A DNA stretch of 64,000 nucleotides, taken from Isoetes taiwanensis (Eukaryota > Streptophyta > Lycopodiopsida > Isoetales > Isoetaceae). Below are positions 44,281 through 55,843 of this stretch, piece after piece; positions within the stretch are counted from its first letter, which is position 1; the number at the start of each line of letters is the position of its first letter. Location of the stretch: the NCBI GenBank assembly GCA_021234155.1, contig JAJEKV010000023.1, positions 6,157,945 through 6,221,944 of the forward strand, read 5' to 3'. Made by a program: the position numbers and the translations under genes. The notes beneath the pieces were generated by a model. It saw only the letters and a program-made list of their open reading frames with translations. It did not search any database and was not told where the DNA came from.

Positions 44281-47200
44281 AGTGCCATTCAATTCTTGTA
44301 ATTGTAAAACTCCGTGATGTGGTATCTCGAAATTTTGTATGGTCCCAGCCATCCGAGCTTGAGTTTGCCAGATGTTGTTGATATCTCGAGTCGTGAAAGA
44401 AGAACTAAGTCGCCAATTTGAAAAGTTTTGTTTTTGATGTGTTTGTCATGCCATTGTTTTTGTAGTTGTTTGCCTTGTTGAAGTCTAAGAAAAGCATCTC
44501 TTCAAGTTCATCCGCTTGTTCCAGCTTGATAAACTCGTTCTTGCAAAGCCGATGATGGATTATGTTCTGTTGTTAACTGAAATTTGAGTGAGGGTAAAAT
44601 GAACTCAAAAGGCATAAGAGCCTCTTGGCCATACACAAGTCGAAAAAAGGTGTTTGACCAGTTGCTACTTTGTATGTTGTATTGTAAGCCCATAAAACCA
44701 GAGGTAACTTATCTTGCCAATCTTTTCTTGTAGGATCACAAATCTTCTTTCAGAATGTGGATAAGCACCTTGTTTGTGCTTTCAGCCCAAGCCATTACCA
44801 CGGGATAGTAAGGCGTGCTTTTTCCGTGATGAATGTGCAGATAGTTAGTGAGTTCAGCAATAGTGTGATTGATGAAATGAACTCCACGATCACTAACTAA
44901 TTCTAAGGGACATCCAAAAATCGATGATGATGTTCTTGTAGAGAACCTTAGCTGTACTAGCAGCCGCGTGTTGTCGTAGAGCACACGCTTCAGCCCATTT
45001 GGTTGCATAGTCCGTGAAGACTAGAATGTAGCGCGGCCCTAGTGTTGATTGCAGGTGGGTCCATGGGACCAACAAAATCCATACCCCATTTGGCAAAGGG
45101 GAGAGGCGTATATTGGCGTGAGCGCAGAGCGCCACGGGCCGTGGGTCTACTAAGCCTCGACAAACATCACACGCGGCGGTGTATTTGTGAGCATCTTTGA
45201 AAAGCTGGGCCAAGAATACCAAAGAAGGAGGAGTTTTTTGCCGTGGTTGTTCCGCTGAAATGACCACCGCCAAGTCCTTCGTGGGCTTGTTTGACTAGAT
45301 CAGGGACTTCGTGGAGGAAGAACACATCGTCGGAGCACATTGTCTTTGCCACATTTATAGAGATGGCCAGCAACCATCGTGATAATCTCGTGACTTCGCT
45401 AAGGAATTGTTGTTTATGCAGAAGTTGTCTTTTCCGAGAGAGCTGGGGTCACTTGACGGGAGTGCCCGCGAGGAGAAAGCGCTGATAGTCGCGGGTACCA
45501 ATGAGGCGTGGCAGTGACCAGAACAGCTTGAGCATCCGGAAGGGCATCGTGAACTCCTTCCGAGGGATCATCCGCGGTGTATGCGCGGAAAGATAGTCGG
45601 GACCGTGAGAGCATGCCCCCGCTTGTGAATAATGTCAAAAGGGCAAACTCTTGCAATATCAATATCCATCGAGCAATTCGCCCGTGGGGTTTGGCTTATT
45701 GATTAAATATAGAAGAGCTTGATGATCCACATAAAAGTTTAATTTGACTACCAAGAAGATAGTGTCGAAAAGCGCTTGTACACAAAAAGATAAGGCCAAG
45801 GGCTTCCCCTTTCCGCGGGTCGAATAGTTGCGCAGCCAGGATTGAGTTTTCTCACGGGCGATCCGATGGGCTTGTCCCGATTTGGTGCATACTCTTGAGC
45901 TAGAACAGCCCAATCGCAAAGCCCAAAACATCAACATGGACATGAAATGGTTTGTCCCATTGAGGTGGTACTAGCACGGGGCTTCGTGAGCTTGACTTTG
46001 AGTTCTTTAAAAGCTTGATTTGCATCAGATGTCCAAGTCCATGTGTATGGATTTCCACCGGGCTTTGTGAATTGATCGGCAATGGTGCCAATTTCGAATA
46101 AAGGTGGCATAGAAGTTGACTTTGCCAAGAAAGGAACGGTGTCCTTGATATTCGCAGTGGATATGCTCGATGACACAGCCTGATTTTGGCCGGGTCCGTT
46201 GTAATGCCGCGGTCGACCACGACATGTCCTAGAAGTACACCCGAGGTGACACGTAAGGTGCACTTTTCCCGGATTGAGGCTAATTCCGCATTCATCACGC
46301 CGCTGAAAAACTAGTTCAAGTTTTACCAAATGGTCCATAACGTGGGTGTAAGTGGAGAAGTCATCCCGAAAAGACTTGCGTAAAGGGATGAACTTGCATG
46401 TACTCTTGAAAACAAAGAAGCATAATGCGCTGAAATGTGGATGGTGAGTTTGACAATCCAAAAGGAACGACTTTGTAAGCAAAGGTACCCCATGGAGTAG
46501 TGAAGGTAGTCTTTAGTTGATCTTCTTCTCGAATGGATATTTGATTATAACCGAGAAGCCGCCCATGAAGGAGTACATCTCGTGGCCTCGCTACATCTTC
46601 CAACACTTGATCCGCGGAAGGGGAGAGGGAAATGATCCCGGTCCCGGGTTTGATTGAGTTTTCTATAATCCACACAAACGCTAATTTTTCCATTATGTTT
46701 GAGGGCAATAACAATAGGACTTACCCATTTCAATGTTTGACCTCGTGAGATAAGTCCAAGCATCCAAAAGCTTGTCAATTTCGGCTTTAACCTTTTCACG
46801 GTAGTTTGGGTTAAGCGGCAGATCGCCGCTGCTAGATGGGTCTAGCATCCGCTTGGTGGGAATCGAGAGTTGTCCCAATTCTTTCTTGATACCCTGAGGT
46901 CTTTGTAGCTCCAAGCAAAGATGTGCTTGAAACGCTTGAATAGCACAATGGCTTGCTCCCCCAATGCCGGGCGTGAGGTCGCGCGGCCAATCGGATTGGT
47001 TGATTTGTTCCAATATCAATTATGTCTACCGCAGGAGTTTGAATGTGTGGAATGACTTGATCATCCCGAACAATGCTGTGGGCTGGGCTCACGAGTAGGG
47101 ACAGATGTTCATGTTGACCAATTTTGAAAAATAGTGGCGCGCCACTAGGAGTTGGTGTGGTGTCTTCTTTGAACGTGAGGAGGAGCCGGGGTACCGCCTC

Positions 47201-48046
47201 CTCATGTGGAACCAATGTGACATTGTTACAAGGTGTCAAATAGGGGTCAACCAAATATATGCCTTTATCAATATCCATGTCTTCCCATGGTTGATTGTAT
47301 TCGGGTAAGCCGCGGAGTGGCAAACCCTTGGCTTGTAACCGATAGGTGTTGCAAACTTGTTCAGAGTCACCGCTCGATTCAGCCGCGGATCTACAGTAAA
47401 TGATCCGCCCGTGGTCGATCCATCGCGGGCGCTGAGCTTGCCATCCGTGATAACAAGTTGATCTCGCGGGCCCAAGAGTGAATGCTTTTAGCTTGTCTCA
47501 AAAAGGGTCGCCCTACTAACATTTCATAATCTCCCGGATCTTCTCCTCGCCTCCAAACACCTAATTCCATGGTAAATTGTAGATCTCCAATATTGACCGG
47601 TATTGGTTGTGTAACTCCTTGTGGTCGCTGATATGGCCATTCGCAAGCTTGATGTCATAAGGGGCGCGATGGAGCCCCTTATGCCCAATTGTCGCCCCGA
47701 GATTATCCGTAATAAGATTGATCAAGGCCGCCACCATCGATCCAACATGGTGAACAGCTTTTGGCCCACGCGGTGCATGCACCGCGGGTGTTGATGTGGG
47801 CGATCGCATTAACCGTGTAATACGTGTTTTGTAAAATGTGCTCAGAGGCCGGACATAGTTGTAGGATAGTCGAAGGTCGAGAGGAATTTTGATTTTAGCA
47901 AGTTCTTGTTGAAGTTCGTGAGGGATTGCGTGTAGTTGTGGTGGATCCGTGGGTTGTTGTTGCTCAGCAATAGATGTCGCTACCTTGTTGAGGAGGTCGA
48001 CTTCAGCAAAGAATGTTGAGTGGTGGTGCTGCGTATGTCGTGGCAT
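44281..48046 (-). pseudogene. E4 pol: protease, RT, RNase H, integrase
   Basis: Coding pieces in order on the minus strand: a protease region near 47740-47660 (LINLITDNLGATIG); RT with WVSPIVIALKHNGKISVCVD and YRKLNQ (about 46730-46650), then GTFAYKVVPFGLSNSPSTFQ and DDFSTYTHV (46510-46360); RNase H with NFYVDHQALLYLINKPNPTG (about 45750-45680); integrase core FTDYATKWAEACALRQHAAA (45030-44970), ELVSDRGVHFINHT (about 44910-44870) and a GPY/F-type module, GDLVLLSRLEISTT then LGWLGPYKISRYH (44430-44310). Frames change every 100-300 bp. No chromodomain follows. The catalytic steps would be cDNA synthesis and integration, but no piece is intact. Confidence 0.88.
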
Positions 48047-48133
48047 TCGTGGTCGTGGCTCCCGATCGCGGTGGTAGCATTGAGACTTGAGTGCCTTACC
48101 TTCCGCGACGCTCGATGAGTTGAAGCAGCACTT

Positions 48134-49490
48134 TTATGTAAGTTTAGGTTGAACATGAGGAAGTAGTTGATCCGCATTGGGTGCAAAATGAACAGATTTG
48201 GTTGATGGCTCACCGGGTACGTAATCGGGCCGCAAAAACTTGGTGCACGGGTGCTTATGGCATGGGGAATGAGGGAGAACCTCAATCCAGCTTGGAGGAT
48301 TCAAGGCTGGTGTTGATTGCATGGTAAATTTCTTCTTGGAGTTGATCATCCAATTGTTTTTGAGTTGTTTGTCGCTGGCGTGGTTGTTGTTGTGGTGGCC
48401 GTGGTGGCCGCTTGAGATAATCGGGCGTGGCCTTGCCTTCCCTTGGCTTCCCATACTTGAAAAGGTGTAAGACGACCGCCGCGGGTTTGATTGGTGCCGT
48501 GAATTTGTATTTGAACTTGAGGAAGTTGAGGACACCGCAGACCGATGACCCCATTGGTCACGCTTGAAACATTGGGACTTGCTTGGATCAAAAGTGGAAC
48601 GAGGAGGTCCACGCTGTGGTTGCCGTTGTTGCTGGGGTTGTTGTTGTTGTCGGGCGTGCTCGTGGTCTGCGGGTTGAGTTTGGCGTGGGTACCTTCTCGC
48701 ACTTGGTGAACAAGACGCTGTCGATACGGATTTGGTCGTGGATTTGTACATTCTTCGCTGGTGTGGTTCTCGCATGTTGCGCCGCTTGCAATGGATCATG
48801 CTATCCACAGAAGTTACACTCATTCGCCAGATGTCCCGAAAGTAATCGCAAATAGTACACCAAATGTTATTTTGGGGAACCGGGCCGCGGGAGGCAGCCG
48901 AGGTGCGCTGCGGGTGTAGCCGAGGGAAATGGGAGTATCGTGGCTTGATCACCGCTGAGGAAACATGAACAGAGTGATTGACTAATTCAATGGCTTCTTG
49001 TAATGTCTTGGGGCTAAATACTACCATAAATCGGATGTGAGAGGGTAAGCCTTGAAGAAACCACACTAGAATTTGGCTTTGGGTTGGAAATTCCTTCAAC
49101 TTGTTGACTAAGATCCGCAAATGGCCTCAAGAAAGTCTCGCAGATTCTCCCGGGTTCTCGCTTTGAGTGTGTTGAGGTCGCTCGCCAGCTTGTTGATCAT
49201 CCGCAAGGGTGCCGTGAATGGGAAAGAAAAGAGGTCTTCATGTGTATCCAATCTTGTTTCCAGTGGCTTTTGTTTGCCATCAGCCATTCGTGGGGGTGCT
49301 CCACGCAGGTCGCCGAAAAGATGTGGAATTTTAGTTTTGGATCGGAGTGACCATTGAGATCCGCAAGTGACTCAAATTCATCCATGTGAGCCCCGAGCAC
49401 ACTCGGGTCTATGTGTTTACCTTTATCATTTCCAAAGAGTGGATATGGGAGTTTTAAAGCATGTGTAGGAGTCGGGCGCATGAATGGGTG
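48134..49490 (-). pseudogene. E4 gag
   Basis: From 49481 the minus strand reads MRPTPTHALKLPYPLFGNDK and then GAHMDEFESLADLNGHSDPK, followed after frame changes by WFLQGLPSHIRFMVVFSPKT and EAIELVNHSVHVSS. This is the Retrotrans_gag type of capsid segment, with the usual W-L-x-G-L-P step. Downstream comes a Gln/Arg/Ser-rich linker, then basic sequence with a cysteine-containing knuckle-like stretch (near 48590-48560, FKRDQWGHRS, where relatives have C-x-x-C-x4-H-x4-C). It would form the particle shell. Stops and frameshifts make it inactive. Confidence 0.75.
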
Positions 49491-50082
49491 TTTGCATTTG
49501 TGGAAAAGAAAAGAAGAGGGTGTTGGTTGTCGTGATAGGTACCAAACCGCATAGGTTGTGTGGAGATTAGTAAAAAGAGGTAATCAAGCTTGTAGTGGGA
49601 ACAAAGGTTGTGACAGTGCATGAACAAACGGTGGGGGGAACGCTTAAGGGAACGTGATCGGTAGGGGAATTGACAAAGGTGGAAGCGGTGGTACCAAGTT
49701 CCTAAAGAAAGATTACCAATAGAGAAAACATTTTGCGATGTTCCAGAAAATTGCGTGTGGTTCCGCAGATCTTGAGTTGGGGATTCCGTGGAGTAAATTC
49801 AAAGGGTCGTGGTTGCAGCCTCGCATGATGTGGCTTAACAGGAACGGAACAATGGCGACCTTCCACTGTGGGAGGTCGGTCCGGAAAGTTGTCGGGTGTA
49901 GGTGGAACAGATTGGCGCCTCGCATTAACCCGAGAAGAGACAATCGAACCAGAGTGTATGTGGACATATTCGCGGGAGGCGCCGCTAGTTCATGGCGACG
50001 GCGCCTTTGACTCCATCGGTGTTGAATATCGCCGGGAGTAAAGAAGGGATTGAACATGGTATCAATACAGCTTTCAGAAGTG

Positions 50083-50100
50083 AGCCCGCAACAGCGCCAG
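50083..50100 (-). promoter_or_regulatory. Primer-binding site of E4
   Basis: The minus strand next to the 5' LTR reads TGGCGCTGTTGCGGGC, close to the TGGCGCCGTTGCCGGGG site used by elements primed with tRNA-Asp in plants, but not identical. The tRNA assignment is tentative. Confidence 0.55.
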
Positions 50101-50101
50101 T

Positions 50102-50694
50102 TGTTTGGGGTCCGGCCCTGATCGCCGAGGGACAGATCTCTCGCGGAGATCCTTGAAGTCCGCAGGTAAATCCCCGAGGCACTCTTGTCACGCCGGGATT
50201 TTTGCTAACAGAGGAAAGAACAAGAAAAACTCGATAAAACAAAGAATGGCAATACACAATGAAACACACAAGACACTTGTGGAGAACACGGCAATCCATT
50301 GATCAAAACAAGTGTACAATGAAGGCTCAAAAAGAGCGACAACAAAGCACCAAAGATGTCCGCTCAGAGTGACACAAAAGAACACTCGAACCCTCCTTTG
50401 AAGGAGCAAAATGCTACAATATATAGGAACACCTGAGTGGCCTACGGCCTGAATCTGATCCTCATCATGACAACGCCAGGCTCCACTACTTGGGCACTCG
50501 AACAGAATTGAGCTGTCCGGCCGCGCTAACAGACAAGTAGTGGCCCGCCGTGGGTCCTACCTTGGGTCTTCGCTTCTTGAGGAGCTTTGACCACTGCGGG
50601 CCTTTGTAGATCCCTCTTCTTGGACACCGTGGCTGGGGGGCCTGCGCCCCATGCGCAAGTATAGACTGTGTGTCCGCCAGCAATGTGGCTAACA
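50102..50694 (-). mobile_element. 5' LTR of E4 (593 bp)
   Basis: Same ends as 39622-40218. The two LTRs differ by numerous 1-4 base indels, many at CTG sites (GCCTGAGG/GCCGAGG, TCTCTGTGAG/TCTCTCGCGGAG). Confidence 0.93.
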
Positions 50695-50757
50695 CTAGAA
50701 AATTGCCAAAAGGCCTGAGAGCAGTTTAGATGGGGAGAAAATGGCAAATGAGGCCCC

Positions 50758-50765
50758 TTTTTATA
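50758..50765 (-). promoter_or_regulatory. TATA box for extra reading frame 2 of E3
   Basis: The minus strand reads TATAAAAA in the same context as 26855-26862. E4 now separates it from its coding region by 11 kb. Confidence 0.55.
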
Positions 50766-50944
50766 GACCTAGGGATGCCTCGGGTTCCGTGCACAAAGGT
50801 TCCTGATGGGGAGGACTTCTATTCTATGGCTATAGGTGTCCAAATGAGCTACCATGAAGTGCAAATCTAAGCAAAGCAGAGCAAGAAACACTACATGGCA
50901 GTTTGTTGGATCAAATTTGGTCAATTTGGGCGAAAATGGGCGAA

Positions 50945-51228
50945 AATTAGGCGAAACCGGGTTGCTCCGCGAAAATCAGCTCTGCGTGACGAGCGCAGGC
51001 AGGGTTGGCGCGGTGCAAACCGATTTCGGATCTTTTGGCTTGCAATGAAGGTTTCGGGAATTTTAAAGATGCTAATATGGCTATTTGGCATGATTCTAAT
51101 CTAATTAGCAACTTTCCTTGAGCAGATTGGACGTATTTTTGGGTCAAAATGGCGAAACCGGGTTGTTCATGAATTCAGCTCTCGCTGAACGAGCCAGCAG
51201 TAGGTTGGCGGTGCAACCCGATTTCAGA
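50945..51228. repeat. Diverged GC-rich direct repeats in E3
   Basis: Two copies (about 50945-51030 and 51150-51228) share GCGAAACCGGGTTG, CAGCTCT and GTTGGCG. They correspond in place to 27039-27315 of E2 but have diverged. The first retains a CTGCG...CGCAG stem with a different loop. Confidence 0.75.
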
Positions 51229-51437
51229 TTTTATCCCAAAAATTTGGCTAATTCGCTTTAGGATGCCTTACTAATTTACTTTATTTTGATTATTCTAATT
51301 ATAATGGCCAAAACTAAAGTAAAATTTGAACTACTCAAACACATTTTCATACAAAATTAAGGTCAGTTTGCAACGAAATTTTATATTTATAAGGGAAAAC
51401 TTAATAATTACACTATTTTACACAAAAATTTGCATCC

Positions 51438-52506
51438 TCAAGGGCGTTCCTTGCGGATGCGACGCGCCAGGTGTATGTCCTTGGGCATCAAGGTCACCCT
51501 CTTCGCGTGGATCGCGCAGAGGTTCCCTTCCTCGAACAACTGGGTGAGCTCGGCCTCAGCGGCCACCTGCAGCACCCGAGTTGTGAGCGACGTCACCCTG
51601 TAGTCGGTGACGAACTCCTGCATCACCTCCTGCATGAGCCGCTCGAACGGTGCCTTCCTAATCAGGAGATTAGTGCACTGTTGAAAGTGCTTAATCTCCC
51701 GGAAGACACGGGAGTGTATCGAATTAGGCCCGTGATGGACCTTCTTCGGCTTCTCCGTTGGTGGTGGCGGTGGCTTGGCTGTTCTTCTTGGGTCGGCCCT
51801 CCACATAGCGCCCACATTCTCGGGCGACGGTCATTATTATACTGGGTCCAACGGCGGAGGTATTCCTGGGGTGATGCTTTGAAGGCGAAGGCGAAGAGTC
51901 TGTCCTCCTTCAAAGGCTGAAGGATCGCCACCTATACCCACTACCTTAGGTGGCTCGAGGACCCACCGGATAAGGTGGCCTTGGATTCTGCGCCCTCTCA
52001 GGCTCCTCTTCCTCGTCGCCTCCTCCTGTCTTCCACCTCCTCTTCTCCGGGAGGGTTTCTTCAATCACGGCGGTCCGCCGGGGCCGATCATTCCTCCTCT
52101 TGGTTAGCCTCTCACGCTCCTCGGCTCCGTTCTCTCTCCCTCTTCTTCCTTTCTTTGCCCTCTCTTCGGCCACTCAGTAACCTTCTCCTTGCCTTCTTCT
52201 TGGGCACCGAAGGGCCTGCCTCTTCAACTTGCTCTTCAACCTGCTCCTCCACCTCGGTGTCCGAAGGTCGAGTGACGGGATTCTCGGTTTTACGGGTTTT
52301 TCGCCGAGGAAGAGATGCGCTAGGTGCCTTCTCCTCCCGCGTGGTAGGTTTCGCTCATTGCCGCCGCTGGAGAAGGCCCCTTCCCTCGCTTAGGTCAAGG
52401 TGCTCGGGGATCTTCTTGACATGGCGACCCGCCGCTAAGTGCGCCATAGAGAGAGTAGGCCGCTCACCCCGCCTTCCCCGGGTCTGCTTCTGTTTCGCGC
52501 GGCCAT
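51438..52506 (-). pseudogene. Retrotransposon-borne histone H3-like gene (E3 copy), intact histone fold
   Basis: The C-terminal frame 51815-51438 holds a complete H3 fold: [20 protein letters not shown] (alpha-N), [16 protein letters not shown] (alpha-1), [20 protein letters not shown] (loop 1, alpha-2), [20 protein letters not shown] and [16 protein letters not shown] (alpha-3). Loop 1 has the length of canonical H3, not the longer loop of CENH3. Retained H3 residues include the Arg before loop 1, the NLCAIHAKR Cys and His, and the MPKDI Lys. Lys56 is Gln, as in E2. The start codon at 52506 opens a tail that is only H3-like after a shift (RAKQKQTRGRR) compared with ARTKQTARK in E2. The charged spacer (about 52400-51830) has several frame breaks. 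The same TATA-like box lies upstream. Confidence 0.9.
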
Positions 52507-52584
52507 ACTTGACAGAGGGGAAAACAGATGACGTAAGGCTGATCAAGAGAGGAAAGTTTGGAGGGAAAAATGAGGTGGCAAGAC

Positions 52585-52592
52585 TATTTAAA
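52585..52592 (-). promoter_or_regulatory. TATA-like box for the E3 histone-like gene
   Basis: The minus strand reads TTTTAAATAGTC, 80 bp before the ATG at 52506. It corresponds in position to 28703-28710. Confidence 0.5.
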
Positions 52593-53047
52593 AGGAAGGG
52601 TCCCTGGGAATATTCTCCTACCATTAATAGGCCTACTTATTAGCCCCCTTTATTAATTACACCATAGTACCCTTATTATTAATATATGTTTAATTTCTAA
52701 TACATATACTAAAATTCGTATTATACCTTTAGAATTTCAAATTTCCTAATAGTTTGAAGTATTAATTATAGATTTGCCATTTTTCACCTGTGTCTCCGAT
52801 TGGCATGATTCTTCGACCCATTTTAGGTGAAATTTGATGCAGATGCATAATTTTCACTCCAATTTTACTAGAAGGTGAATTTGACTCATTTGCTTCTTAA
52901 CCTAATTTCGGACCCACTACCTAGGAGAAAAATTTTTCCCCTATTTCGAGGTTCGATGGTGGAAATTTTTATTTCGCACCCCTATAGGCCTGTTAGACTA
53001 CTTTCATGGTTATGGTCAGTGCTAGTTCTTGGTCAACCAAGAACATC

Positions 53048-53059
53048 GTTCTGATACCA
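53048..53059 (-). promoter_or_regulatory. Primer-binding site of E3 (tRNA-iMet, one mismatch)
   Basis: The reverse complement is TGGTATCAGAAC, one base different from the consensus TGGTATCAGAGC. Confidence 0.9.
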
Positions 53060-53060
53060 T

Positions 53061-54694
53061 TGTGACGCTCCCTGCCAAATATATGGCGCCCGGCCGCACA
53101 CTCGGCAGGAAATCCCCCGTCCGGCTCAACAACCGCACAGGCCCTCCGTCTATCCCGCACTCTGGAACCTCCGTAGTGTGGGAAGGGGACACGAAGGTGC
53201 CTTGCATGCCCTTCCCCTATGGGCTCCTATCACAGCGGAAGCATAAACACGTCAGAACTAGCAATACGACACAATATGCTACCTCGAAGGGTAGCTCAAC
53301 CGCACATCCATAGATGCAAAGAACATAATCACATACCATCAAATATGAGAGCTCCTACCCGTGGCCCTGACACATAAGGTAGTCGACTGACTGGATAGTC
53401 CTCAAGATAGAGCAGACCGAGTCATAACAATGGCGGGGCTGGCATAAGATAATGGCTAGGGTTGACCACTCCATCCGCCCCTCCTGTGCATACTTTGCAG
53501 ATGGGCTAGATCAAGTTGTGGCATGACTCTAACCTTGGGACACGCAATCCCATGGCATCACCCCGGGGACTACTCTGGGTTGCATCTCCCCGGGTCCGGA
53601 CGAGGTAGGAAGGGTTGCATCTCCCCTTCCCGGGGTCTAGAGGCTCCGGTGGCTAGAGAATCGTGGTGACACACGATCGTGCACCATCGAACCCCCAAAA
53701 CAAGAGCCAAGCCGACACTTGCAACTCTTGAGAGGGGGTGATACCATTGCCTCGGGGAGGTGTCGGGACCCATGCTCGCCCACACAAGTGACCCACCATA
53801 AGCCTAGCCCACCGTGGGATCCCCGAAGCCCCCCCACTCGGCGGGGATCCACCCTCCATCTTGCCTCTAGCCCCGTTGTGTGGTGCTGAGTCATATCATA
53901 GCTTCCATAGCTCGGTGGGTTCCTATGCACAGGCCGCATTTAATAGGAACTAAGGGATCTACACTAGGAGCATACTACATATGGGCCTAGGTCTCTACCC
54001 CCCTTCCCAACACAAGAGGAACAACATGATCAACCATCATCACCTAAACATCATGAACAATATCATATGAACATCTTAACTTAATCATACATATCTAACT
54101 ATCAGTTAGGGTTCCTTGATTAGGGTTCAAGATGTTCAACAAAGGATCTAGGGTGGCTCTACTCTAGACACGAATCACTAACCCATCTGGAGTGCTAACT
54201 TCCAGATGAACTAACATGAACTCTACTCAACCTACCTCCTCCAGAAGCGCTTCCTCCCATCCCTGGCGTCTCCATGCTCCTAGACGTGGTTCGAAGGCTT
54301 GCTCCCTCTACGATCATACACACCCTCCAGGGGCTGCTGCTCCAGGCTAGACTATGACGAACGGTGCTCGAAACGGGGTTTCGGGCACGTGGATGAGAGC
54401 TCAGGTGCTAGGTCAGGGAAAAGGGTCTAGGGTTAGGGTTAGAGCTCATATAGGTGTGGGTCCACGTGGGATGCCACGTGGCACCACTAGGATGAGGCCG
54501 TGTGGCGGTTGCTCCAATAGGATAAGGCCGTGTGGAAATGGGCCTTATCCTAAGGTTATCTAAGTTAAGCAATTAACTTAGATGTGCACCCCTTGCCACT
54601 TATCCAAGGCATACAAGGCTACCTAGGTAGGCTTGTATGGTGACGGGTCCAGGAATATACGTATTTATGGCGTATATTCCCTTGGAACGTCACA
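53061..54694 (-). mobile_element. 5' LTR of E3 (1,634 bp, full length)
   Basis: TGTGACGCTCCCTGCC...TTGGAACGTCACA. This is the best full-length LTR of the family in the window and the reference for the deletions and chimeras seen in the others. Confidence 0.93.
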
Positions 54695-55843
54695 AGATTC
54701 AAACATTTCAATGGATTGGTGCGATTTAAGCACTCCAGTTGACTTTGTTGTTTCTGCTTAATTAAAAAAAGTCCCAATTAATGTTAAGTTACCAATGTGG
54801 TTGTGGTTTTCAGATACCTTTGGTCGCTTTAAATATTGAGGATCTCTTGGAATTAAACCAATGGTATATTTTGTTTAGTGAAGTGTTTTCAAATATATAC
54901 TAGTAATATTATGTTGGGGGTGGGTTTCTTTCCACATTGTTGTTAGGAGCTCAATATACCAGTAATATGATGCTCGAGGTGGGTTTCTTTCCATATTGGC
55001 ACCATAGACATTCAATAGTGCACAGAAAAGGATTTCAGATATTTTAAGAGATCTTAGATATAGATTTTAGCACCCTTAAAAGTGCAATTGGAACATGATC
55101 AAAATGTTCGGGAGCTGATAGATTGCACGAGATCTCACAAGATGAACTGGTATTCGACTCTTTCTATCGATTGGAGAAGTTTGTTTTAATCAATGCATTG
55201 CATGCCACATTGTGCCCATTTTCAATGATCTAGGAATGCCACTTTTATTTTTTATTTGTTTGCCCATTCAACGTTGCTAACGTACCAAATTATTATTGTC
55301 AAGAAAATTGTCCATGCCCCTACGTAGTGTCTCGCTTTTCGATGCTACTCCATTACAATGGATGGCCAATGTGGGCTTGCAATTTGTGCAAGATTAAGTG
55401 GACGTAGTACATGAGATGCAATTTGGCCATTTGACCATACGAGCATTATCACCATAGATGAAGACCTTAACACAATGGTGAAGACCTTAGTACAACATTA
55501 TCTTTGTATATGTTAAATATTGACATGTGCAGTCTAGCTTCTCGAAATGCTCATGTTCCATGTCTATCAAGCAAAAATCTAGTTTAAAATACTAGCAGTG
55601 TATGTTATATTATTTGATGTTATATTTGTGTGGTTGATTTGAACAGACATTGCATTGTCAAATGTTAGACATTATGATTTGATATAGAAAGATTTTTGTA
55701 TAGTGATGCCCAGAGGGAAGATAAATGTTCGGCTTGAGATCCAGTTGGAGATGGTTTTCACCCCAATTCCAAGTTGACACAAACTCCCTCATAGTGCATT
55801 TAGGAAAGAGAAACGTTCCCGCCGCGATAAGTTTCTTGGATAT
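54695..55843. other. Flanking DNA right of E3
   Basis: No gene seen. A diverged tandem duplication of about 61 bp lies at roughly 54894-55000, each copy ending in GGTGGGTTTCTTTCCA. Confidence 0.55.

Larger units (their letters stand above)
39622..50694 (-). mobile_element. E4: nested non-chromovirus Ty3/gypsy element with 3' accessory region
   Basis: The LTRs at 39622-40218 and 50102-50694 start TGTTTGGGGTCC and end GTGGCTAACA. CTAGA duplications flank them (39617-39621 and 50695-50699). E2 shows the unoccupied site near 26786 (GGCCTAGGAAATC). On the minus strand the order is 5' LTR, primer-binding site, gag, protease, RT, RNase H, integrase, then about 4 kb with an accessory reading frame, polypurine tract and 3' LTR. 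Total 11.07 kb. Lack of a chromodomain and the long 3' region suggest a Tat/Athila-like lineage. That placement is inference. Confidence 0.93.
32597..54694 (-). mobile_element. E3: relative of E2, 3'-truncated and split by E4
   Basis: On the minus strand E3 has a 5' LTR (53061-54694), an iMet primer-binding site, a histone H3-like gene, extra frames 2 and 3, gag-pol and part of the 3' UTR, in the same order as E2. It ends at 32597 inside the 3' UTR repeat array, so the 3' LTR is missing and no TSD can be seen. E4 (39622-50694) inserted between the TATA box and the ATG of extra frame 2. Without E4 the remaining E3 is about 11 kb. It lacks the Helitron and supplies the empty site for it. Confidence 0.92.

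Noticed and set aside
51438-52506. Annotation as centromeric histone CENH3
   Set aside because: Loop 1 is of canonical H3 length and the alpha-3 region is H3-type.
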